A stretch of 19,759 nt of DNA, from positions 1-19,759 of the forward strand of contig CALHZX010000060.1 of assembly GCA_938040725.1 (NCBI GenBank), written 5' to 3'. Numbering within the stretch: the first letter of the stretch is position 1; each line of letters opens with the position of its first letter. The translations under genes were made by a program, and so were the position numbers. Shown here in pieces: positions 1-7,308 of the stretch. This DNA is from an uncultured Actinomyces sp. GTDB lineage: Bacteria; Actinomycetota; Actinomycetes; Actinomycetales; Actinomycetaceae. The notes beneath the pieces were generated by a model. That model had not been told where the DNA came from, searched no databases, and worked only from the letters and a program-made list of their open reading frames with translations.

Positions 1-39
1 GGCGATACGCTGCTTGTAGATCCTCTGCTGTCCGCCCAT
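1..39 (-). CDS. atpG: ATP synthase gamma subunit, N-terminal fragment
   Basis: Only the first 13 codons are in the window (MGGQQRIYKQRIA), starting with ATG and separated from the atpA stop codon by 3 nt. The run of basic residues and the pattern QRIYKQRI match the start of F1 gamma subunits, whose N-terminal helix forms part of the central rotor stalk. Its position directly after atpA is the usual one in F1Fo operons. The identification rests mostly on gene order because the fragment is so short. Confidence 0.85.
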   Translation of the reverse strand, partial: MGGQQRIYKQRIA

Positions 40-42
40 CGC

Positions 43-1680
43 TTAGGCCTTCTCGTTCGTGCGACCGCGCGAGATCTCCTCGCGGGTGCGCTCAGCCACG
101 ACCTCGCCATCCGCCAGGTCTGCGGCGCCACGCCCGGCGCTGATCCACTGGTGATGGAACTCCTCAACGGCGTTCTTGAGCGCTTCCTCCGTCTCGGAGG
201 TCAGGTCGCCGGTCGCCGCGATCGTGTCGAGCACGGTCGAGTTTGCGTGAAGGTGGTCGAGCAGGCCGCGTTCGAAGCGCAGGACGTCCTCGACCTCGAT
301 GTCATCGAGGTAGCCCTTAGTGCCCATCCAAATCGACGCAACCTGATCCTCCATCGCGTACGGGGTGGACTGAGGCTGCTTGAGCAGCTCCATCAGGCGT
401 TCACCGCGCGTCAGCTGGCGGCGCGTCGCCGCATCCAGGTCGGAGGCGAACATCGCGAAGGCGGCCATGGAACGGTACTGCGCGAGCGTCAGCTTGAGCG
501 TACCGGCGACCTTCTTCATCGCCTTGGGCTGGGCGGCACCACCGACACGGGACACGGAGATGCCCACGTCAACGGCGGGACGCTGGTTCGAGTTGAACAG
601 GTCGGACTGCAGGAAGATCTGACCGTCGGTGATCGAAATGACGTTCGTCGGAATGTAGGCGGACACGTCGTTCGCCTTGGTCTCGATGATCGGCAGACCG
701 GTCATCGAGCCACCACCCAGGGCGTCGGAGAGCTTCGCACAACGCTCCAGCAGGCGCGAGTGCAAGTAGAAGACGTCGCCGGGGTAAGCTTCGCGGCCCG
801 GCGGGCGACGCAGCAGCAGCGAGACCGCACGGTAGGCCTCGGCCTGCTTGGACAGATCGTCGAAGACGATGAGGACGTGCTTGCCCTGGTACATCCAGTG
901 CTGGCCGATAGCGGAACCCGTGTAGGGAGCCATGTACTTGTAGCCTGCGGGATCCGAGGCCGGGGAGGCGACGATGGTCGTGTACTCCATGGCGCCAGCA
1001 TCCTCCAGCGTGGAACGCACGGAGGCGATGGTCGAACCCTTCTGACCGATCGCCACGTAGATGCAGCGCACCTGCTTATTCGGGTCGCCGCTCTTCCAGT
1101 TGTCGCGCTGGTTAAGGATCGTGTCGAGCGCGATCGCCGTCTTACCGGTCTTGCGGTCGCCGATGATCAGCTGACGCTGGCCACGGCCAACCGGGATCAT
1201 CGAGTCGATGGCCTTCAGGCCGGTAGCAAGGGGCTCGTGCACGCTCTTACGTGCCATAACACCGGGGGCCTGCAGTTCGAGCGCGCGACGCCCATCCAGA
1301 TCCGTGATATCACCGAGGCCGTCAATCGGGCGGCCGAGGGGGTCGACCGTGCGGCCGAGGTAGCCATCACCGACGGGGACCGAGAGAACTTCGCCCGTGC
1401 GGTGCACGACCTGGCCCTCTTCAATACCGCCAAAGTCACCGAGGACAACGGCGCCGATCTCGCGCTGGTCGAGGTTCATGGCCAGGCCCAGCGTCCCGTC
1501 CTCGAAACGCAGCAGCTCGTTCGCCATGGTGCCGGGCAGGCCCTCGACGTGCGCGATACCATCGGCCGTTTCGATGACGTGACCCACCTCTTCGGTGGCC
1601 ACGTCCGCCGGACGGTAGGACTCCATAAAGGAGTCCAGTGCTCCGCGGATTTCCTCCGGGGAGATGCTGAGGTCAGCCAT
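43..1680 (-). CDS. atpA: F1Fo ATP synthase subunit alpha
   Basis: This 545-aa protein is the non-catalytic nucleotide-binding subunit of the F1 hexamer on the cytoplasmic side of the membrane. The Walker A loop GDRKTGKT lies at about residues 174-181 and the Walker B end VLIVFDD at about 269-275. The arginine-finger region ISVSRVGG is at about 374-381, with Arg378 the likely finger. Family-typical blocks such as PGREAYPGDVFYLHSRLLER follow the Walker B. The C-terminus extends about 30 residues beyond the enterobacterial protein, as is common in actinobacteria. The ATG is preceded by AGGA with a 6-nt spacer. The gene follows atpH after a 46-nt AT-richer spacer and precedes atpG by 3 nt. Nothing looks damaged. 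Confidence 0.98.
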   Translation of the reverse strand: MADLSISPEEIRGALDSFMESYRPADVATEEVGHVIETADGIAHVEGLPGTMANELLRFEDGTLGLAMNLDQREIGAVVLGDFGGIEEGQVVHRTGEVLSVPVGDGYLGRTVDPLGRPIDGLGDITDLDGRRALELQAPGVMARKSVHEPLATGLKAIDSMIPVGRGQRQLIIGDRKTGKTAIALDTILNQRDNWKSGDPNKQVRCIYVAIGQKGSTIASVRSTLEDAGAMEYTTIVASPASDPAGYKYMAPYTGSAIGQHWMYQGKHVLIVFDDLSKQAEAYRAVSLLLRRPPGREAYPGDVFYLHSRLLERCAKLSDALGGGSMTGLPIIETKANDVSAYIPTNVISITDGQIFLQSDLFNSNQRPAVDVGISVSRVGGAAQPKAMKKVAGTLKLTLAQYRSMAAFAMFASDLDAATRRQLTRGERLMELLKQPQSTPYAMEDQVASIWMGTKGYLDDIEVEDVLRFERGLLDHLHANSTVLDTIAATGDLTSETEEALKNAVEEFHHQWISAGRGAADLADGEVVAERTREEISRGRTNEKA

Positions 1681-1726
1681 GAGGATTCCTAACTAAGAAA
1701 AGAAAATTGTGTGTGTATGAGAGGTA

Positions 1727-2545
1727 CTAGCTGGCGATCGCGGTACGCGCAGCGGCGATCCGAGTGACCAGCGAGGCGTCGATCGCCGTCATGCCCGCGC
1801 GCAGGCGGAACCCACCAATGACCTCGGGGTCAATCGAGATCGCCAGGTCAACGGCAGTGCCGTAGCGCTTCGAGAGGATGGCGCGCAGACGCTCAACCTG
1901 GGCGTCGCTCATCGGTGCGGCCGTAGCGACCGTGACGAAGAGTCGGTCCTGCATGGTGGCAGCCCACTGGGCGTAACGACGCAGGTTGTGGAGCAGACGA
2001 CCGTGGTTCGAGCGACCGACCGCACGGCGCAGCAGGCGCATCGTCCAGACGCTGACCCGCTGGCCGAAGAGCTTGGTGGCGATATCCCCACGCTCATGGG
2101 AGTTGCCCTTGGCCGTATCTGACAGACGAACACGCACCTCGCGGTGGTGCGCCAGGAAATAACGAATCTGGAACAGCTCCTCACGGACCTGATCGAGGGC
2201 ACCGTGGGAACCCGCCGCGTTGAGCACACCGAGAATGCCGAGCACTTCAAGCGCGTCGGCGACCTCGGCCGGATGGCGCCAGTGGTCCGCGACAACAGCA
2301 TTGACGACGGACATCGTCGCCTGCGTGACGTGGGAGCCGAACGCGTCGGAAACCAGGCCCTGCTTATCTGCGACCGACCGCGCCGGGTCAGTCACTGCAC
2401 GCGCGAGACGAGTGTTCTCCTTGAACAGGTCGGCCAGACCGAAAAAATCCTCGGCCACCCGCATTGCGTCGGTACCGGGTACGGCAAGCGCCGCCGCCAG
2501 GTCCTGCGCAAAGGGGACGGACTCGATCGTGCGCATCCGTGTCAT
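1727..2545 (-). CDS. atpH: F1Fo ATP synthase subunit delta
   Basis: This is the peripheral-stalk subunit that ties the top of F1 to the b subunits. At 272 aa it is about 90 residues longer than the enterobacterial protein and matches the long actinobacterial delta (about 270 aa in Streptomyces). It is not fused to a b-type domain as in Mycobacterium. The C-terminal part contains the family signature region IDPEVIGGFRLRAG followed by IDASLVTRI (about residues 238-264), typical of OSCP/delta proteins. The ATG overlaps the atpF stop codon in an ATGA, so translation is probably coupled. The protein is soluble, with no transmembrane segment. Confidence 0.95.
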   Translation of the reverse strand: MTRMRTIESVPFAQDLAAALAVPGTDAMRVAEDFFGLADLFKENTRLARAVTDPARSVADKQGLVSDAFGSHVTQATMSVVNAVVADHWRHPAEVADALEVLGILGVLNAAGSHGALDQVREELFQIRYFLAHHREVRVRLSDTAKGNSHERGDIATKLFGQRVSVWTMRLLRRAVGRSNHGRLLHNLRRYAQWAATMQDRLFVTVATAAPMSDAQVERLRAILSKRYGTAVDLAISIDPEVIGGFRLRAGMTAIDASLVTRIAAARTAIAS

Positions 2546-3111
2546 CGCTTCTCCTCAACCAGCGCGGAGTCGGCCTCGAGCTCGTCAAGGAAGCGATCAA
2601 CCACGCGAGAAGTCAGCGCCGTGTCGGTCAGCTGCTCACCAATGATCTTCTCGGCCAGCTCGGAGGCGAGAAGGCCCACCTCGGAGCGCAGGGAGATCTG
2701 CGCGGCCTGCTTTTCAGCGAGGATCTGACGCTGGGAGGCCTCGACGATACGGTTCGCTTCGCTCGTTGCCTCGTGACGGGCGGCGGCAACAATGGCCTTC
2801 GCTTCGTCGTTGGCGCGCTCACGGATGGTGTGCGCCTGCGCGTGCGCCTCACGAATGATCTCCTCGCGCTCGCGCGCAGCGGCGGCCTGATCGGCCTTCG
2901 CTTGCTCGGCGGCGCCGAGACCCTCCTCGATCTTTGCGGCACGCTCATCCATCGTCTGGTAGATGCGAGGCAGCGCGTAGCGTCCGACGAGGAGCAGGAC
3001 GATAAGCAGAACGACAGCCGACCAGAAAATCTCATACAGCGGCGGCAGGATGACGGCGAGGCCGCCGACCTCCTGGTCCGCAGCGGCGACAATCTGGTGC
3101 ATGGCGATCAC
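2542..3111 (-). CDS. atpF: F1Fo ATP synthase subunit b
   Basis: This 189-aa protein has one transmembrane helix near the N-terminus (about residues 24-44, PPLYEIFWSAVVLLIVLLLV). A long charged, Ala/Glu/Arg-rich helical region follows and would form the dimeric peripheral stalk reaching up to delta and alpha. Length and architecture are normal for the family. The start chosen is GTG at 3111, which overlaps the atpE stop as GTGA. An in-frame ATG three codons later (M4) is a possible alternative. The 3' end overlaps atpH by 4 nt, so atpE, atpF and atpH look translationally coupled. Confidence 0.96.
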   Translation of the reverse strand: MIAMHQIVAAADQEVGGLAVILPPLYEIFWSAVVLLIVLLLVGRYALPRIYQTMDERAAKIEEGLGAAEQAKADQAAAAREREEIIREAHAQAHTIRERANDEAKAIVAAARHEATSEANRIVEASQRQILAEKQAAQISLRSEVGLLASELAEKIIGEQLTDTALTSRVVDRFLDELEADSALVEEKR

Positions 3112-3317
3112 TTAACGATGAGCGGCAGAACGAAGCCGATGAGGCCGAGGGCCTCGACCATGCCGGCGCCGATGATCATGTTGGTGAAGAGACGGCCGGC
3201 AACCTCGGGCTGACGGGCGGTCGCTTCCTGGGTCTTGCCGACCATGAGGCCGATACCGAGGCCGGGTCCCAGGGTGGCGAGGCCGTAGCCGATGTAGGCG
3301 AATGCTGCGGTTCCCAT
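3108..3317 (-). CDS. atpE: F1Fo ATP synthase subunit c
   Basis: This is the 69-aa proteolipid that forms the membrane rotor ring. Two transmembrane helices are visible. The first is glycine-rich (GYGLATLGPGLGIGLMVG, about 10-27). The polar loop with Arg35-Gln36-Pro37 follows, and the second helix carries the ion-binding carboxylate Glu55 in GAGMVEALG. The residue after Glu55 is Ala rather than the Ser/Thr seen in sodium-binding rings, so proton coupling is more likely (inference). AAGGA lies 8 nt before the ATG. The gene sits between atpB and atpF and follows a small intercistronic hairpin. Confidence 0.97.
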   Translation of the reverse strand: MGTAAFAYIGYGLATLGPGLGIGLMVGKTQEATARQPEVAGRLFTNMIIGAGMVEALGLIGFVLPLIVK

Positions 3318-3337
3318 AGTGGTTTCCTTCTGTTAGT

Positions 3338-3353
3338 AACGCCGGGTGGCGTT
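3338..3353 (-). other. atpB-atpE intercistronic hairpin
   Basis: The transcribed strand reads AACGCC-ACCC-GGCGTT, a perfect 6-bp stem with a 4-nt loop. It lies 6 nt after the atpB stop and about 20 nt before the atpE ATG. There is no U-run, so it is unlikely to terminate. It could protect or expose the atpE ribosome binding region or mark an mRNA end. Confidence 0.45.
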
Positions 3354-3358
3354 GGGGG

Positions 3359-4249
3359 TCAGTGATGTTCGATGGAAAGCTTGATGTACACGGTCGACAG
3401 GATCGTGAAGATGTAGGCCTGCAGGAAGGCCACGAAGACTTCGAAGCCGGTCATCACGAACATCGCCGCGCCGGTCAGGGCGGAGGCGGCCGACAGGACG
3501 GAGAGTTCGTGGAGCAGGATCGCCGTGCCGAAGTAGGTCATGCCCAGCAGGAGGTGACCGGAGATCATGTTGCACAGGAGTCGCAGCGTCAGCGTGACGG
3601 GGCGAACGATGAAGTTCGAGAGGAACTCGATGGGCGTGATCAGGATGTACATGGGCACGGGCAGGCCCGGCGGGAAGAGCTGGGAGGAGAAGAATCCTCC
3701 GATGCCCTGCTTGCCAATGCCCGCACCTATGAAGGTGACGTACGTGATGAGAGCGAAGACCATCGGAACGGCGACCACCGACGAGGCGGCGATGTTGATG
3801 CCGGGGATGATGCCCGCGATGTTCATGGACAGGACACCGAAAAAGAGGAAACCGATGAAGCCGGAGAACTTGCGGCCCGTCTTCGGGCCCAGCATGTCGA
3901 GGGCGACGTTGTCGCGGATGTAGCCGGCGATGGCCTCGACGGCCATCTGTCCACGGGTCGGAACCAGCTTGGGATTGCGCGCGACGAGCACGAGAACCAC
4001 GCACACGACAAGACCCATGATGACGCGGGCAAGCGTCATGCGATTGAATTCGAAGAATGTTCCCTCACCGAAGATCACGGTCGGGAAGAAGTCCTCAAGA
4101 GCCGGCTGGTGAGGGTGCTGCGTGAATGCCGGGTAGGCGGTCAGGGCTATGACGATGAGGAGGATCGCGAGGCTCACCCAATACCAGCGCGGCTTAGACG
4201 CGGTGCGGCGAGCAGGCGCGTGATCGGACACTGAATGTGCCTCCTTCAT
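3359..4249 (-). CDS. atpB: F1Fo ATP synthase subunit a
   Basis: This 296-aa polytopic membrane protein forms the stator half-channels beside the c-ring. The essential arginine is Arg223 in TLTLRLLCNMISGHLLL, matching Arg210 of E. coli. The last helix contains Glu270 and Gln277 in GFEVFVAFLQAYIFTILSTVY, the usual polar partners. An early hydrophobic segment at about 24-40 is followed by five or so more helices. I chose the ATG at 4249 because GGAG sits 5 nt upstream. A longer in-frame TTG start at 4285 would add 12 residues that do not look like family sequence. It begins the ATP synthase genes proper, after an 83-nt gap that holds a candidate promoter. Confidence 0.96.
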   Translation of the reverse strand: MKEAHSVSDHAPARRTASKPRWYWVSLAILLIVIALTAYPAFTQHPHQPALEDFFPTVIFGEGTFFEFNRMTLARVIMGLVVCVVLVLVARNPKLVPTRGQMAVEAIAGYIRDNVALDMLGPKTGRKFSGFIGFLFFGVLSMNIAGIIPGINIAASSVVAVPMVFALITYVTFIGAGIGKQGIGGFFSSQLFPPGLPVPMYILITPIEFLSNFIVRPVTLTLRLLCNMISGHLLLGMTYFGTAILLHELSVLSAASALTGAAMFVMTGFEVFVAFLQAYIFTILSTVYIKLSIEHH

Positions 4250-4293
4250 CTCAACTCCATTGGTTTGTCTCTGCTGCCATAGCAACTTGATCC

Positions 4294-4299
4294 ATTCTA
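4294..4299 (-). promoter_or_regulatory. candidate -10 element for atpB
   Basis: The transcribed strand reads TAGAAT, a good actinobacterial TANNNT -10. It is placed so that transcription would begin near 4287, about 38 nt before the atpB ATG. No convincing -35 was found at 16-18 nt. The operon may therefore be partly read through from the genes upstream as well. Confidence 0.35.
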
Positions 4300-4332
4300 C
4301 ACAGAGATGGGAGTCTCAGGCGCGCGCAAGGG

Positions 4333-4626
4333 TTACTCAGTGTCGCTCGGTGCGTCGACGTTCATCGTCCGCTTGCGCATCATGACTACCATCTCCACGC
4401 TCGAGGACACGATAATGGCAACAATTGTCCCGATCGCGCCAACGCGCACGTCGATTCCAAGACCACGTGGGACGTACAGACCGAGAGCGAGAAGTCCTAT
4501 CTTCGCCGCGTACCCGCCACTGACCCATCCGATGAAATGGGAGCGTGAACGTAGCGCGCGGGAGGTGAAAAACCACTGCGCGACGCAGATAATGACGATC
4601 ATGAGGACGGCGAGCAGATAGCTCAT
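4333..4626 (-). CDS. small three-TM membrane protein in the AtpI position
   Basis: This 97-aa protein has three hydrophobic segments (about residues 3-20, 34-51 and 61-82) and a short charged, acidic tail (RKRTMNVDAPSDTE). Sequence alone does not identify it. Its place between the WecA-like gene and atpB is where actinobacteria usually encode a small membrane protein counted as AtpI-like, a factor thought to help c-ring assembly or magnesium supply. It is shorter than most such proteins. The ATG overlaps the stop of the upstream gene as ATGA, so it belongs to that coupled run of genes. The function is inferred from context only. Confidence 0.7.
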   Translation of the reverse strand: MSYLLAVLMIVIICVAQWFFTSRALRSRSHFIGWVSGGYAAKIGLLALGLYVPRGLGIDVRVGAIGTIVAIIVSSSVEMVVMMRKRTMNVDAPSDTE

Positions 4627-5729
4627 GCGGAAACCTCTTCGTGGGCGGGGTCTTCCTTGGGGAATTCACGGGTGGTGACAGCCACACCGATTGCTGCCGC
4701 AATGATGGCGACGAGCGCGACGCTCCACCACTCGAACACGAGGAGCCCGACCGCGGGGATGCACACGATGGCAGTCCACATCCACAAAATGGCGACGACG
4801 CCGCGGTGGGAGTGGCCCGCGACGAGCAGGCGATCATGGAAGTGCGAGCGGTCTGCGACGAACGGGCTTTTCCCACGGCTCATGCGACGGATCGAGGTGA
4901 CGACCAGGTCGAGGACTGGCATGAAAATGACGGATAGCGGCAGGATGAGGGGCAGCGCGGACACAATCATCTGTTGGCGGCCCAGCAGCGTCGGATCGAT
5001 CTTGCCGGTGACAATAATGCCGGCGCCGGCCAGGACAAGGCCCATGGTCTCCGCTCCCCCGCCCATCATGATCGAGGAAGGGTGGAAGTTAAACCAGAGG
5101 AAGCCCGCGCACACGCCGAGCAACGCAATCACGATGAGGCTTGCAGTCGTCGCGTAGGAAGCCGCGCCCATGAGCCGGGTGATGATGTAGGAGTAGAAGA
5201 AAAAGGATCCTGCTCCGATAGCGATCATGCCGGAGGCAAGCCCATCCAGACCGTCAATAAAGTTGACGGCGTTCATGATGCCGACGATGAAGAAAACGGA
5301 GACGAAGAGCCACAGGCGCGAGGAGCCGAGGGTGATGCCGAAGATCGGGAAGGACGCGAGCTGAACGCCTCCGAAGGCCATACCGCCGGCGATCAGCACC
5401 TGACCACCGAGCTTAGCCATCCAGTCCAATTCGATAATGTCGTCAATGATGCCGAGGATGCACATGGCGGCGGCGCCGGCCATGACGGCCCATGGGACTG
5501 TTGTCTTAAACAGGGGTGCCATATAAGGGATGCGTGAGGCGACCAGCATCGTCACGATCAACGCGATGGTCATGGCGACACCGCCCAGGCGCGGGATCGG
5601 TGTCTTTTGAAGGTCGCGGCCGCGCAGAGGGGGCAGGATGTTGAAGCGCAGACACGTCCAGCGAACGACCGGGGTGAGCAGAATCGTCAGAGCCATCGCG
5701 ATGGCACCGAGCAGGAGGTAGACCTTCAC
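4623..5729 (-). CDS. wecA: WecA/MraY-family polyprenyl-phosphate sugar-1-phosphate transferase, motif variant
   Basis: This 368-aa protein has about ten or eleven transmembrane helices. The family transfers a sugar-1-phosphate from a UDP-sugar (GlcNAc for WecA) to a polyprenyl phosphate, starting a lipid-linked glycan. Visible family blocks are RDLQKTPIPRLGG (38-50), the acidic pair Asp96-Asp97, NAVNFIDGLDGLASG (153-167), WFNFHP (212-217) and the His-rich loop DRSHFHDRLL (293-302, His296 and His298). The normally invariant MGDxGS after NFHP reads MGGGAE (222-227), so its aspartate is missing. The start is GTG in a GTGA overlap with the upstream gene, and it overlaps the next gene by 4 nt. Family membership is certain; activity and substrate are not. 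Confidence 0.88.
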   Translation of the reverse strand: MKVYLLLGAIAMALTILLTPVVRWTCLRFNILPPLRGRDLQKTPIPRLGGVAMTIALIVTMLVASRIPYMAPLFKTTVPWAVMAGAAAMCILGIIDDIIELDWMAKLGGQVLIAGGMAFGGVQLASFPIFGITLGSSRLWLFVSVFFIVGIMNAVNFIDGLDGLASGMIAIGAGSFFFYSYIITRLMGAASYATTASLIVIALLGVCAGFLWFNFHPSSIMMGGGAETMGLVLAGAGIIVTGKIDPTLLGRQQMIVSALPLILPLSVIFMPVLDLVVTSIRRMSRGKSPFVADRSHFHDRLLVAGHSHRGVVAILWMWTAIVCIPAVGLLVFEWWSVALVAIIAAAIGVAVTTREFPKEDPAHEEVSA

Positions 5730-6400
5730 GAAGCGCTCCCCTGCACGGGTGCGATAGCCACGCCGGCTGCAGCGCTCAGGTCATCCAGCGAGATCGTTCC
5801 CAGCCGCAGCGCGCGCGGTGCGTCGTGGGCAAAGTCCACGATCGACGAGGCCGTGGATCCCTGGGTGGGGCCGCCGTCAAGATAGGCGGCAACGCGTGCA
5901 CCGAAATACCCGATGGCCGCCTCCACGGACGTCGCCGGAGGTTGCCCTGTCAGGTTCGCTGACGTCACGGCCATGGGTCCGAAGTCGCGCAGCAGTCGCA
6001 GGAGCGCGCCTTGGTGTGGCATGCGCACGCCGATCGTTCCGCCGGTCTCACCGAGGTCCCACCCGAGGTCGGGGCGAGCTCGCAGAATGAGTGTGAGTCC
6101 GCCGGGCCAGAAGGTACGCGCGAGCGTGCGGGCAGCATCGGGGACTTCGACGCACAGCGAGTCGATCGCATCGACGGATGCAACGAGAACGGGGGGCGGC
6201 ATCTGTCGTCCGCGTCCTTTCGCGGCCAGCACCGCGGCGACGGCCTCGGGATTCGCGGCGTCAGCTCCGATGCCGTACACGGTGTCCGTGGGGACCACGA
6301 GAAGGTGCCCGTCGCGCAGTTCCTGCTGGGCGCGCGCCAGGTCGGCCTCGCTCAGTGAGGGGGCTGCGCTCAGGATCGTCTCAGTGCTCATCATTGTCAT
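5726..6400 (-). CDS. tsaC: L-threonylcarbamoyladenylate synthase (YrdC/Sua5 family)
   Basis: This 224-aa soluble enzyme makes threonylcarbamoyl-AMP from threonine, bicarbonate and ATP, the first step of the t6A modification at tRNA position 37. The YrdC-domain motifs are present: PTDTVYGIGADA (37-48), KGRGRQMPPPVLVAS (61-75) and SANLTG (147-152). Only the single YrdC domain is present, without the extra C-terminal Sua5 domain. The start is the ATG overlapping the prmC stop (ATGA). No clear Shine-Dalgarno precedes it, so it probably relies on coupling. Its neighbours are the same as in Mycobacterium and Streptomyces. Confidence 0.95.
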   Translation of the reverse strand: MTMMSTETILSAAPSLSEADLARAQQELRDGHLLVVPTDTVYGIGADAANPEAVAAVLAAKGRGRQMPPPVLVASVDAIDSLCVEVPDAARTLARTFWPGGLTLILRARPDLGWDLGETGGTIGVRMPHQGALLRLLRDFGPMAVTSANLTGQPPATSVEAAIGYFGARVAAYLDGGPTQGSTASSIVDFAHDAPRALRLGTISLDDLSAAAGVAIAPVQGSAS

Positions 6401-7308
6401 TGTGTCACGGATGCGGTGGGCTTCGTCGAACGGGGCGCGCGGGCACGCAGGAAGCGCGCGCGTCCCGCCAGGTCAGGCAACGTCTCCACGTCGACAAATC
6501 CGGCTGAGTGAGCGTAGTTGCGCAACGCCGCATCCTGGCTCGGAGAATGCTCCATCAGCAGCGTGCCACCGGGCCGTAGCAGGGTTCGGGCGCGATGAAT
6601 AATACGCACGGGAATCGCCGTACCGTCCGAGCTACCGCCGTACAGGGCGACGTGTGGATCAGCGCTCGCCTCAGGCTGAGTCGGCATTTCATCCCCCGGC
6701 ACGTAGGGCGGGTTCGTCACGACCACGTCTACCATCGCGTCAAGGTGGGACAGGGTTGTGAGCGCCGTGGCATCTGCACGCTCGAGATGTACTCTGCATG
6801 CTCCGACGAGATCCCGGTTTCGGCACGCCAGGGCGAAAGGATCCGCTTCCTTCTCAACCGCCCACACCTCGGTGGACGCTGCCTCGAGAGCGACGGCGAA
6901 CGCGATAGCACCTGATCCCGTACACAAATCGACCACGCGCGCCTCTCCGCGCTCACGCACGATAGCCCCGGCCTCGTCGATGGCGAGACCGGCGAGAAGT
7001 TCGGTCTCGGGACGCACGATGAACACGCCGGGCACCGACTGAAGCGTGAGCGAACGAAAGAACATGCGACCGGTGACGTGCTGGAGCGGGATACGCAGGG
7101 CCCGCTCCCCCACCCCGGAGCGCAATTTTTCGACCTGCTCCTCGTTCAACCGGGTGGGGAGCGACCACTGAGAGGAGACGTCGCACGCCCACTCCAGCAG
7201 TTCACGCACGTCCGCGTCGACGGATTCAATCCCGGCGGCGCTCAGGCGCTCACGAGCCCAGGATCGGGCCTCGTTCAAGGACCATGCGCTCATCTCGCCT
7301 CCCGTCAT
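6397..7308 (-). CDS. prmC: Release factor glutamine methyltransferase
   Basis: This SAM-dependent enzyme methylates the glutamine of the GGQ motif in peptide chain release factors. The 303-aa protein has an N-terminal helical domain, RPETELL at 99-105, the SAM-binding loop VVDLCTGSGAIA at 125-136, and the catalytic NPPY at 199-202. It lies immediately downstream of prfA, which encodes its substrate. The ATG at 7308 overlaps the prfA stop as ATGA. An in-frame ATG at 7293 has GGGAGG 4 nt upstream, so the protein may really start five codons later. Its 3' end overlaps tsaC by 4 nt. Confidence 0.96.
   Translation of the reverse strand: MTGGEMSAWSLNEARSWARERLSAAGIESVDADVRELLEWACDVSSQWSLPTRLNEEQVEKLRSGVGERALRIPLQHVTGRMFFRSLTLQSVPGVFIVRPETELLAGLAIDEAGAIVRERGEARVVDLCTGSGAIAFAVALEAASTEVWAVEKEADPFALACRNRDLVGACRVHLERADATALTTLSHLDAMVDVVVTNPPYVPGDEMPTQPEASADPHVALYGGSSDGTAIPVRIIHRARTLLRPGGTLLMEHSPSQDAALRNYAHSAGFVDVETLPDLAGRARFLRARAPRSTKPTASVTQ

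Noticed and set aside
151..1692. A 513-codon open frame on the plus strand opposite atpA
   Set aside because: It is an antisense shadow of atpA, without recognisable motifs and with His/Arg/Gly-rich composition.
3108..3317. Sodium-coupled c-ring
   Set aside because: The residue after the carboxylate Glu55 is Ala rather than Ser/Thr, so the usual sodium-binding pattern is not met.
4250..4285. A longer atpB starting at TTG 4285
   Set aside because: The added residues are not family-like, no ribosome binding site precedes TTG, and the ATG at 4249 has GGAG 5 nt upstream.
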